64,000 bases of DNA, from the NCBI GenBank assembly GCA_028751875.1, contig CM054155.1, forward strand, positions 343,798-407,797, given 5' to 3'. Shown piece by piece: positions 48,901-60,742 of this stretch; positions within the stretch are counted from its first letter, which is position 1, and each line of letters begins with the position of its first letter. The translations under genes were made by a program, and so were the position numbers. The DNA comes from Rapana venosa (Eukaryota; Mollusca; Gastropoda; Neogastropoda; Muricidae). The notes beneath the pieces are model-generated. The model saw nothing but the letters and a program-made list of their open reading frames with translations, had not been told where the DNA came from and did no database searches.

Positions 48901-51900
48901 TCAACAGTGATTGATAGATTGGAGATGTTAACAGTGATTGATAGGTTGGAGATGTCAACAGTGATTTATAGATTGAAGATGTCAACAGTGATTGATAGGT
49001 TGGAGATGTCAACAGTGATTGATAGGTTGGAGATGTTAACAGTGATTGATAGGTTGGAGATGTTAACAGTGATTTATAGATTGGAGATGTCAACAGTGAT
49101 TGATAGGTTGGAGATGTTAACAGTGATTGATAGGTTGGAGATGTTAACAGTGATTGATAGGTTGGAGATGTTAACGGTGATTTATAGATTGGAGATGTCA
49201 ACAGTGATTGATAGGTTGGAGATGTTAACAGTGATTGATAGATCGGAGATGTCAACAGTGATAGAATAGTTTGGAGATGTCAACAGTGATTGATAGATTG
49301 GAGATGTTATGTCAACAGTGATTGAATAGTTTGGAGATGTCAACAGTGATTCATAGATTGGAGATGTTAACACAAAGAGTGATTGATAGATTGAAGATGG
49401 AAACAGTGATTGATAGATTGGAGATGTTAACGGTGATTGATAGATTGCAGATGTTGACGGTGATTGATAGGTTGGAGATGTTAACAGTGGTTGAGAGGTT
49501 GGAGATGTTAACAGCGATTGGTAGGTTTGGAGATGTTAACAGTGATTGGTAGGTTTGGAGATGTAAACAGTGATTGATAGATTGAAGATGTTAACAATGG
49601 TTGATAGATTGGAGATGTTAACAGTGATTGATAGATTGAAGATGTATAAATGATGATTGATAGATTGAAGATGTAAACAGTGATTGATAGATTGAAGATG
49701 TTTAAATGATGATTGATAGATTGAAGATGAATAAATGATGATTGATAGATTGAAGATTTAAACAGTGATTGAAAGATTGAAGATGTATAAATGATGGTTG
49801 ATAGATTGAAAATATATGAATGATGATTAATAGATTGAAGATATTTAAATGATGATTAATAGATTGATGATGTAAATATGAACGATGATTGAAAGATTGA
49901 AGATGTAAATAATAATATAAATGATGATTGATAGATCGAAGATATAAATATAAATGATGATTGAAAAATTGAATGACGATTGATAGATTGAAGATGTATA
50001 AATGATGATTGATAGATTGAAGATGTATAAATGATGATTGATAGATTGGAGATGTAAACAATGATTGAAAGATTGGAGATGTAAACAATGATTGAAAGAT
50101 TGGAGATGTAAACAATGATTGAAAGATTGAAGATGTAAACTGTGATCAATAGATTTGAAACTAAACAGTGATATTTTTCTCTTTCCCCCTGTCTGTGCTG
50201 TGCAGAGAAAGAGGAGGAGAAGGTCCCCATGGATGACACGCCCTGTGTTTTCTGTGAGAAGTGCACACACCCTGACATGGTAAGTCCACCGTTTCCTATA
50301 CTTTGGTCTGTCTTCTTTTGGCCTGACTCTTTCTGCTGGTCGTCTTCTTTTTTCAGTTGGCTTTTAAAAAAATGCGGAGCTGAAGGAAGAGTTGGAAAAG
50401 GAAGAAAGTTGGTATGTACACAAACATGTCTTAACTCTCCTACTACCACTGGCAGGTCAACCTGCCTCCCTGCTTACTACTCGTCCCGCGAAGCCGTGGG
50501 TGAGTGTGCCCACTGAATACATGGGGACATCCTGTGTCTCCCTTTGTGCTATTTATACACCATGGTCTCACACCCCTTATCACTTTAGAAGTTGCACAGA
50601 GGATTCAAGAGTTGCAGAGTGGAATGGAAAGTGTTGTGTTGACCGGAGATTCGAATGACAAAGATGACTTTGACAGTGGTGTAATCAATGATGCTGCCAA
50701 GAAGGGCATGTGACTGTGACGGGTTGGAAATGAAAGAGTTTTGTGAAAATTGTGGCTCCAGAAATGTGCAAAATGATGCTAGTGACTCCTGTGTAGAACA
50801 GTTTTTTTTCCCAGTTTTCCACTGATGAAGTGCAAAATAAAATTGGAACTAATTGTGACCTGATTTCAATGGCTGTTTGTTTGCCAGCCTGTATGCTTGT
50901 TTGTGAGTTTGTTCGCTTATTATTTTAGCATTATCTGAACGTTTTCATTTCATTTGCATGTCTGATTTATTTCACTTCATCTTGATTCTTTACCCCTTGA
51001 AAAGGTCTTTTTTATATATTATTTAATAACCGCTGTAGCCAACAACAGCCACAACATCATCACCATCAGCATTCAACAACAAGTCACACAAGAGTCAGAT
51101 GAAGGCATTTTTTTTAAAATTCAGATTTGGTTTCCCCATACATTTCTTTGTCTGTGGTGAGTGTGTGTCAAAGCCTTTGGGGTTGGAGGTTCGCGGGGGA
51201 CAGTCACTGGAGGGACGTTGTGGTGGTCACCAGCTCAGGTGGGCGACTCACTCAGTCTGGCTCCGCGACTGAGCTAATACTGTCGTTAGTAGGTGGTGTC
51301 CTGCGTATGTTAGCTCAGAACAGGCACCACTGAACACCATCATAGTGACCCAGCAGCAGTGTAGGGCCCCTCTAGCTGGTGGCCCCACAGTGGCCTGATA
51401 TTGATAGGCTCCCTGTGGACTTCTGACCCTGCGGATGCAACATAATAACAAATCTGGGTATGGCTGTGGCGAGGAGATTGAAATGAGCGGCGTGGGAACA
51501 GCAGGACAGGACCGTCACAGAAGACGAGGCAGCAGAAAGCAAAGTATTCTGTTGTTGCGTGATATGTCAACAAGACGATGTAGTCTATGGTTGTGTGATA
51601 TAATGATAATAATTATAATAATAAGAAATGGAATTCATATAGTGCTAAATCTTGTAAAACAACAAATCAATACGTCAAGATGATGTGGTCTTTTGTATAA
51701 CATGTCAACAGTATAATGTGATATGTCAACAAGAAGATGATGTGATATGTTTTCAGATGTTGCTGTGTGACAGTTGTGACCAGGACTTTCACATGGCCTG
51801 TCTGTTGTTGTTGTTGTTGTGTGATATGTCAACAAGAAGATGATGTGATATGTTTTCAGATGTTGCTGTGTGACAGTTGTGACCAGGACTTTCACATGGC

Positions 51901-52168
51901 CTGTCTGTTGTTGTTGTTGTGTGATATGTCAACAAGAAGATGATGTGATATGTTTTCAGATGTTGCTGTGTGACAGTTGTGACCAGGACTTTCACATGGC
52001 CTGTCTGTTGTTGTTGTTATTGTGTGATATGTGGATCGGTGGTCTAGAGGTAACGCGTCTGTCTAGAAAGCGAAAAGTCCGGGTCTGAAGTGTGCGGCGG
52101 TTCGTACCCCGTTTGGACCGGAAATTTTTCCCCCATCCATTAGACCATGAGTGGTGGTCTGGGCGCTA

Positions 52169-52199
<31 letters not shown>

Positions 52200-55100
52200 C
52201 GTGTGCTACACGTAATTATTTAGTGCACGTAAAAAAACCCACGGCAACAAGAGAGTTGTCCCTGGCAAAATTCTTAGAAAAAAGCCACTCTGATAGGGAA
52301 ACAAATACAGCTGCAGAAAAAAAAAAAGGGTGAAAGGGTGGCGCATCGCTAAGTGGCGACGCGTTCTCCCGCTCTCCCCGGGGAGAGCAGCCCGAATTTC
52401 ACGGAGAGAAATCTGCCGTGACTTAAAGTGGTATGAAATAAAATCTGAGCGCTTTGATTTGTTGCTTTACAAGATTCAGCGCTATATAAATTCCATACAT
52501 TATTATTATTATTATTATATGTCAACAAGAAGATGATGTGATATGTTTTCAGATGTTGCTGTGTGACAGTTGTGACCAGGGCTACCACATGGCCTGTCTG
52601 CGGCCTCCTTTGATGGCCATCCCAGAGGGAGACTGGTTCTGCCCTCCCTGTGAACACGTTGGTCCTCCTCCTCCTGCCTCCTCCTCCTGCCTTCTCCTTC
52701 TCCTCCTGCCTTCTCCTTCTCCTCCTGCCTTCTCCTTCTCCTCCTGCCTTCTCTCTTCTCCTCCTGCCTTCTCCTTCTCTCTCTCCTCTCCTCCTGCCTC
52801 TCCTCCTCCTCCTGCCTTCCTCCTCCTGCCTTCCTCGCCTCCTCCTCCTGCCTCTCTTCCTCCTGCCTTTCCTGCCTTCTCCTCTCCTTCTCCTCCTGCC
52901 TTCCCCCCTTCTCTCCTCCTCCTCTCTGCCTTCTCCTCTCTCCTCCTGCTTCTCCTCCTGTCTCTTCTCTGCCTTCTCCTCCTGCCTTCTCTCCTCCTCC
53001 TCCTGCCTTCTCCTCCTGCCTTCCTCCTCCTGCCTTTCTCCTTCTCCTCCTGCTCCTTCTCCTCCTGCCTTCTCCTCCTGCCTTCTCCTCTCCTCCTGCC
53101 TTCTCTCCTCCTCCTGCCTTCTCCTTCTCCTCCTGCTTTCTCCTTCTCCTCCTGCCTTCTCTCTCCTGCCTTCTCCTGCCTCTCCTCCCCTCTCCTCCTG
53201 CCTTCTCCTTCTCCTCCTGCCTTCTCCTCCTCCTTCTCCCTTCCTCCTGCCTTCTCTCCTCCTGCCTTCTCCTCCTTCTCTCTGCTTCTCCTTCTCCTCC
53301 TGCCTTCTCCTCTCTCCTGCCTTCTCCTTTTCTCTCCTCCTCCCTTCTCCTCCTGCCTTTCTCCTGCTCTTCTCCTCTCTTCTCTTCTTCCTCCTCCTCC
53401 TTCTCCTCCTCTTCTCCTCTCCTCTGCCTTCTCCTCCCTCCTGCCTTCTCCTCCTCCTTCTCCTTCTCCTCCTGCTCTTCTTCTCCTCTCCTTTCTCCTC
53501 CTCCTTCTCCTCTCCTCTCTTCTCCTGTTCCTTCCTTCTCCTCCTCCTTCCCTTCCTCCTGCATTTCTCTTGCTTCCTCCTTCCTCCTTCCTCTGCTTCT
53601 CCCCCTTCACCTTCCTCTGTCATGCTTTCCCTCCCTTCACCTGTCCTTCTCTGCTCTGTTCCCCCTTCACCTGTCCTGCTGTGTCCCCCTTCACCTGTCC
53701 TGTCATGTGTCCCCCCTTCCCTTCCTTCATGTGTCCCCTCCCTGTCGTCTGTGTCCCCCCTTCACCTGTCCTGTCATGTGTCCCCCTTCACCTGTCCTGT
53801 CATGTGTCCCCCCTTCACCTGTCCTGTCATGTGTCCCCCCTTCACCTGTCCTGTCATGTGTCCCCCTTCACCTGTCCTGTCATGTGTCCCCCCTTCACCT
53901 GTCCTGTCTGTTCAGTCTCTGTGTCCCCCCTTCACCTGTCCTGTCATGTGTCCCCCTTCCACTGTCCTGTCATGTGTCCCCCTTCACCTGTCCTGTCATG
54001 TGTCCCCCTTCACCTGTCCTGTCATGTGTCCTCCCCCTTCACCTGTCCTGTCATGTGTCCCTCCTGTCGTCATGTGTCCCCCCTTCACCTGTCCTGTCAT
54101 GTGTCCCCCCTTCACCCTTGTTCCCTTGTCATGTTGTGTCCCCCCTTCACCTGTCCTGTCATGTGTCCCCCTTCACCTGTCCTGTCATGTGTCCCCCTTC
54201 ACCTGTCCTGTCATGTGTCCCCCTTCACCTGTCCTGTCATGTGTCCCCCCTTCACCTGTCCTGTCATGTGTCCTCCCTTCACCTGTCCTGTCATGTGTCC
54301 CCCCTTCACCTGTCCTGTCATGTGTCAGTCTGTGTCCCCCCTTCACCTGTCCTGTCATGTGTCCTCCCTTCACCTGTCCTGTCATGTGTCCCCCTTCACC
54401 TGTCCTGTCATGTGTCCCCCTTCACCTGTCCTGTCATGTGTCCCCCCTTCACCTGTCCTGTCATGTGTCCCCCTTCACCTGTCCTGTCATGTGTCCCCCT
54501 TCACCTGTCCTGTCATGTGTCCCCCTTCACCTGTCCTGTCATGTGTCCCCCTTCACCTGTCCTGTCATGTGTCCCCCTTCACCTGTCCTGTCCATTGTCA
54601 GTCTGTGTCCCCCTCACCTGTCCTGTCATGTGTCCCCCTTCACCTGTCCTGTCATGTGCTCATGTCGTTGTGTCCCCCTTCACCTGTCCTGTCATGTGTC
54701 CCCCCTTGCACCTGTCCTGTCATGTGTCCCCCCTTCACCTGTCCTGTCATGTGTCAGTCTGTGTCCCCCCTTCACCTGTCCCCTGCTACTCTTCTGTGTG
54801 TTGTTTTTTCTCTGCATTCTCCTCCTCTCTGCCACCTCGTTTGTCCCCTGTGTGAACGCACTCTGCTCTCTTCTGCCTTCTCCTCTGTTCTGCTGCCCCC
54901 CACCAACACATCAGTGTGTCTTTGTCTCCACCTTTTTCTGCCTTTCTTTGTGCTTAGTTCAGTGTGCAAACAAATTACACTACTGCATCACACATGCACA
55001 CCTCACCACACCACACCATTACCACAAACATGCGTGCACACTGTCACAGAATGTTTGTGTGTGTCTGTGCAAATGTGTGTACAGTCATGTTCACATTCAC

Positions 55101-55801
55101 CCACACACCAACAAACATCACACTACACTAGATCTGAGGGTGAAAGACCATTTTCATTGTTATTTTCCCCCCAGTTTTCCTAAAGTCATTCTTAATTACA
55201 ACAACACTAGGTCATATCACTTAACTGATTACATGTCAACAATGCAGAAAACCATCTACTCTCCTGTCACATGCACTGCAGGCACAATAGGTAAAAAGCC
55301 ACTGTATCTCTCCTTTTCTTGAAGGTTCTGATTCCCATTAACTGATTCCCATCTGCACAATCTCCTGAAGATCCTGGTGAGCTGACAGTGTTACGTCCTG
55401 TGAGTAGCCTACATGTGTAGGTGTCTTAACAGCTCCACTTCTGGAGCAGGGGTGATCCACATCAAAGTCCAACAGACACAGGCGCCAGGCCAGGCCATGG
55501 AGCTCCAGCCTGAAGAACTCCCATTTCCAAACAGTTGGAGCAAAATGCTGTGGTGGGACTCTAGTCGACCTGGTCCATGCATCTGACAAATACCTAGCCC
55601 TAGCTGTACCACTTCAGCTTCGCAGTTCATACATGAAGTTCTACTGAATTCATCACGATATTCATAAAAAACCTCAAAACCTAGCAAAATTGTGTCAACC
55701 ACACATACCTGTGCAACAAACTGTTCATGACTGTCATGTCCTTGCTATGCAAGTTTTAACAGAAAAAAAACCCCAATCTGCAGGAGAATGATTCGGATCT
55801 G

Positions 55802-55867
<66 letters not shown>

Positions 55868-58800
55868 AGACACACACACACACACACACTTGACCATTAT
55901 AAAAGAATATGAACAGGTTGGCCCACAACACATGAACAGTGAAATAAACATTGAAGGTGACTGGTTGGGCGGAGACTGTGGCTCAGAGGGACATGGTGAT
56001 GACTGGCTGTCATGTGATTGCAGATCAAACTGATTGAGAAGTTGACAGAATATCTTCGGGAGCTGGACACCAACTCCAGAAAGAAGGATCGCCTTGTGAG
56101 GAGGTCAGTGTCTGCTCCTGTCTGCAAGTCCTCGCTGTGTGTCTCAGGCAGCAGCTGGAAAGGACAGTAGTCTTACAGTAGTCACACATAGTGCGTGCTT
56201 AGCTTAGAGGAAAACAGGACAGTTTGTTGTTTAACTTACAAATGGGTACTAACTCGTCTGTAGTAGAAAGCACCAAGAAGGGGCTCTCCAGAAATTCGTG
56301 GAAATCATGGTTTGGGTGTAGCACTTGTGTGATGAATGAATAGTCCTGGTTGGACATGTTTGCACACAGGGCTAACTTGAAATGGCTACTTTCATATACG
56401 ATCAAGAACTGCCGTACAAGGTTCAGAATATGTGCAGGTTTTATTTGTTGCTTTTTTTTTCCAGAGGAATCACAGTTTATGAAAGCATGATCACGTTTAA
56501 ATGAGGGACAAATGTAAAAGTCCAGCAGGAAAGAATAAATCAAGGCAACAGTGAATTTGATGTGACAGGTTTAGTTAGGTTTGATGTTTAGGTTCTGTGC
56601 AAATGCTTGATGTTGAAAAAGTCTTCTTTCAAGGACCTAGTCGTGTGGTGCTTTTTGTGGTTTTGTTTGTTTGTTGTTTGCACTTTGTTGTTGTTATTGT
56701 CATCGAATGTGTTACTGTCCGGGATTTGGTGATGTGCTGTTCTGTCAGGCAGTGTGCTCTGAATGATGCAGTTATGCTGTTTTTCTTTTTTCTGTCAATG
56801 ATGCAGTGATGCTGTTTTTTTTGTCAATGATGCAGTGATGCTGTTTTTCTTTTTTCTGTCAATGATGCAGTGATGCTGTTTTTCTTTTTTCTGTCAATGA
56901 TGCAGTGATGCTGTTTTTCTTTTTTCTGTCAGTGATGCAGTGATGCTGTTTTTCTTTTTTCTGTCAATGATGCAGTGATGCTGTTTTTCTTTTTTCTGTC
57001 AATGATGCAGTGATGCTGTTTTTCTTTTTCAGGAAGGAACGCCTTGCGTTCGTGGGTATTAGTTTGGACAACATCCTAAAAGAGGTGAGTTATTTTAACT
57101 TTAGTACCGCAGTTCCTGAAACGTTTTGGGATGATCTTGCTAGGCTGCATGGCGAATCTCAGAATAATCTAGGATGACCTAAGTAATGTAATTCATGGCT
57201 TACTTTCGCTTTCAGAGGTCACCCAGTGAACGTTAAGGCCATTGCAGGGCTGCAGAAAGGGTTGAAAGTCATTCTGCACAAATGAGCTGTGTAAATTTCT
57301 ATTGGTTTAGGGGGTAAATTTGGGGGGGGGGGGGGATAAGTCACAATCATCCATCTCTCATGCTTAAAAAAAATTAGCGGCCAACTTTGCACCAGAATTT
57401 AATGATGCATTTTGCAAGCTTTTTAACGTTATTGACAGTGAGGAGAAGTTTGAGAGTCTCAGTTTGGTTGAGTTAAACAGTAACAGAGAAGGTGAAGTAA
57501 GGGTAAAGCAATGTTTTTTGAAAAACTGGGTAGAAGTTGGTCACAATCCAACTGAACCGAACAGCATTAGTGTTTCTGGATGCATAACTTGCTTCTTCTT
57601 CCTTTTTTGTCATGTTTCTCCTATGGGAGGTTTGACATTGATGAGCCTTCTCCATCTCTCTCTGTTTTGAGCTTCCTCCTTATTTATGCCCCTTTCTCTA
57701 ATATGATCTGCAATACAGGCAGCCCAGGTTTTGCTAGGTCTTCCGTTTGGTCTCTTTCCATCCACTACGAAGTTCATTGCTCTTTTTATGATGTGGTGGT
57801 CTGCTTTCTGTTGAACGTGCCCAAACCAGTGCAGTCTAGTGGTACTAGCTACAGACTTCAGATCATCAACTTTGCACATTCTCCATAGTTCTTCATTTGT
57901 GATCCTGTGTTCCCATTTGATCTCTGTCATGTAGCGTAGCATTCGGTTTTCACAGTCTTCAACAAACGTTTGACGGTTTTTGTGAAAACCACGTCTCCAA
58001 GCATAAGGAGAACAGTCTGATGCAGGCCTTATATATCAGACAGCGTCTCTCCAGTGGGATTTTCTGATTTCCGAGCAGACTTGCCAATTCTTTCCATTTC
58101 TTCCAAGCACTCGCAATCCTGGTTCTGACACTGTGACAGCTAACTCAGATTTTGCTTCGCAGCTCATCATCTCTCCCAGGTAGCAGAATTCGTCTACCAC
58201 TTCTATCTTCCCTTGTTCAAATTCTAGCTCCTCCTTTCCTGCATCGGTATTGTCACTGGGGCAGACAAATACTCCGTCCTCCTCCTTCAGACTTTAGAGC
58301 TTTGAGCATCTTTTGTGACACCAATATTGACAATTGGAGCATTTGATCGAATTGTTCCCTACACTTTTGGCAGACACCACACGGGTATTTGCATTGCTCT
58401 CTATGTGTTTGCGGTATTTTCCAACTGTCATTGCTTTGGTCTTGTCAACATTTACCTTCATTCCTCTGCGTTCTAATCTCTGTTTCCAATTGCCAAATCT
58501 TTGAGTAGCTTCCTCACTGTTCTCAGCTACCAGTACTAAGTCATCAGCATACAGCAGTTCCCAGATCTCTTCTGGTCTCACTTCCTTGGATATTTCATTC
58601 ATCATGAAGATAAAGAGCAGAGGGCTCAATGCGGATCCTTGGTGCACTCCTACTTTTATCTCAAAGCTTTCTGACGTCCCAATTATACTTTTCACCTTTG
58701 ATCTGGATTTCTTCTATGAAGTCATAACCATTGAGATGGTGTGCTCTGGTACACCTTGTTTCCTCAAGGCCCATTGGATTGCCTTTCTGGGTACTCTATC

Positions 58801-60711
58801 AGAAGCTTTTTCCAGGTCAACAAAGATGTGCGTCAAGCTCTTTTTCTTCTCCATATACTTTTCCTGCAATTGTTTCACAATAAATATTGCATCTATGGTT
58901 GATTTGCCAGCCTGGAATCCAAACTGTTTTTCATCAATATTGCACAGGCTCTTCAGTCTTCTTTCCAATACTTTTCCCCAGATCTTCATGCCATGTTCCA
59001 GAAGCCTGATTCCTCTGTATTTTCGCATATAGTGCATCTCCTTTACCTTGAAAAAGGGAATAGTATATGTTTTCCCATTCTTCGGCATTTGTTCTGTCCG
59101 CTGTATCTTCTGACATTTTTCGTAAGCTGTTTTATCCTTCCTCTCTGCTGCTTGTATATTTCTGTCACCACTCCTGATGGCCCCGTGGCTTTTCTCTTTT
59201 TCATAGCTCAAATTGCTCTTCTGATTTCATCTTCAGTCACTTCTTGTACAGGTCCTTCAACTTTCTCCACTTCCTTGATTGCATGAGGATTCTCAATATT
59301 TAGCAGATCATGAAAGTAATCCTTCCATCTCTGCAGAATATTTTGCTTCTCAGTCATGGTATTTCCAGACTCATTTCTTACAAATTTTGCTACATTGATG
59401 TCTTTATGTTCTTTCCTCATCTGCCATGCAATTCGAAACATCTTATGCTGACCTTCAGTTGTATCAAGTCCAACACACCATTCGTTCCACGCTTTTTCTT
59501 TAGCTTGGGCTACAGCTTTTGTGGCTTCTTTTGATTTGCTCCTGTATATCTCTCTGTCCTCAAACATCTTTGTTTGCTGCCACTTCCTAAATGCTTTCTT
59601 CTTCTCTTGGATTGCTTCTTTCACTGCATTGCACCACCACCATGTTTCTCTCTGTCGATGTCTTCTTCCTTTGGTCTCTCCACACGTTTCTTTTGCTGTT
59701 TCCATGAGGATTTCTTTCAATTGGTTCCAGTCATGGTCTTGTCCAGCCGCTTTTTCTCTCACTTTTTGCTCATATTCCAAGGCTATGTTCTTGTCTTTGA
59801 GCCTCCAAATTTTCAGTTTCTTCTCAATTGCTTTTTTCCTTGGTCTTATCAAATCTTTTATTTGAAAATCTGCGCAGAACAATCTGTGCTGTGAGAGGCA
59901 TTCTTCCCCTGGAATAACTGTGCAGTTTGTTGCCATTGCAGCATCTCCCTTGAAGAGAATGAAGTCAATCTGAGTTTCCGCTTCACCACTTTTGAAGGTG
60001 ATATAGTGCTCTTGATTTTTCTTGAAGAACATATTCAAGATTCGTAAGCTATTCTGTTGGCATAGCTGAAGAAGTGTTTCTCCTTCTTTATTTCGATCTC
60101 CAAAGTTGTACCTGCCCATAACATCTTCATATCCAGTTCTGTCCTTGCCAACGTATCCATTCAAGTCTCCTGCTACAACGACAATGTCTTTTTCCTGGTA
60201 TTTCAGCCAGTTTCTCGCCTAGTTTTTCCCAGAAGTCAGCTTTCTCTTCTTCGGGTCTACCCACCTGCAGCACATAAGCAGAGATCACGTGCAGGATCTT
60301 TTTCCACACACTATTTTCATGTTCATTGAGCTACCACTCCATCTTTCTATTTCGACAACATTTTCAAGCCAGTTTTCATGGACAAGTGTTCATTCTCTTT
60401 TCCTCCACTCCACCAAAGCTTGTACCTGTCCTCACCAACTCCTAACATTCGACATCCTTCTCCTGTGTATCGGACTTCCTGTATTGCACAGATATCTATT
60501 TTTCATCGTCAGAGCATCTCAGTCACTTCCAACGATCTTCCGCAAAGTGACCCAACATTTGCTGATCCATGACTTGCTACTGGATGATTGCGACATCACT
60601 CAATGTTCGTTGGGCCTTTAAGTTCTTTTTAAATGTGATTTGAGTTAAAAGGCCTTTGGACCGGAAACTTTTCCCCCATCCATAAGACCATGACTGGTGG
60701 TCTAGGTGCTA

Positions 60712-60742
<31 letters not shown>

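Noticed and set aside
48817..49269. 150-codon frames (STVIDRLEM repeats) on both strands
   Set aside because: The 27-bp unit is a multiple of three, so frames stay open by arithmetic. No conserved domain, start or splice context.
47786..50160. Possible CRISPR-like array
   Set aside because: Units are head-to-tail with no unique spacers and degrade gradually. This is an animal intron minisatellite.
52538..55322. Open frames of 881 and 890 codons on the plus strand and 424 on the minus strand
   Set aside because: They are read-through of the CT-rich and 26-bp minisatellites. They are open in several frames at once; only 52553-52657 is real RSF1 exon.
55338..55702. Minus-strand frames that look protein-like
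   Set aside because: I could not match them to a known family and saw no supporting exon structure; left as unclassified.
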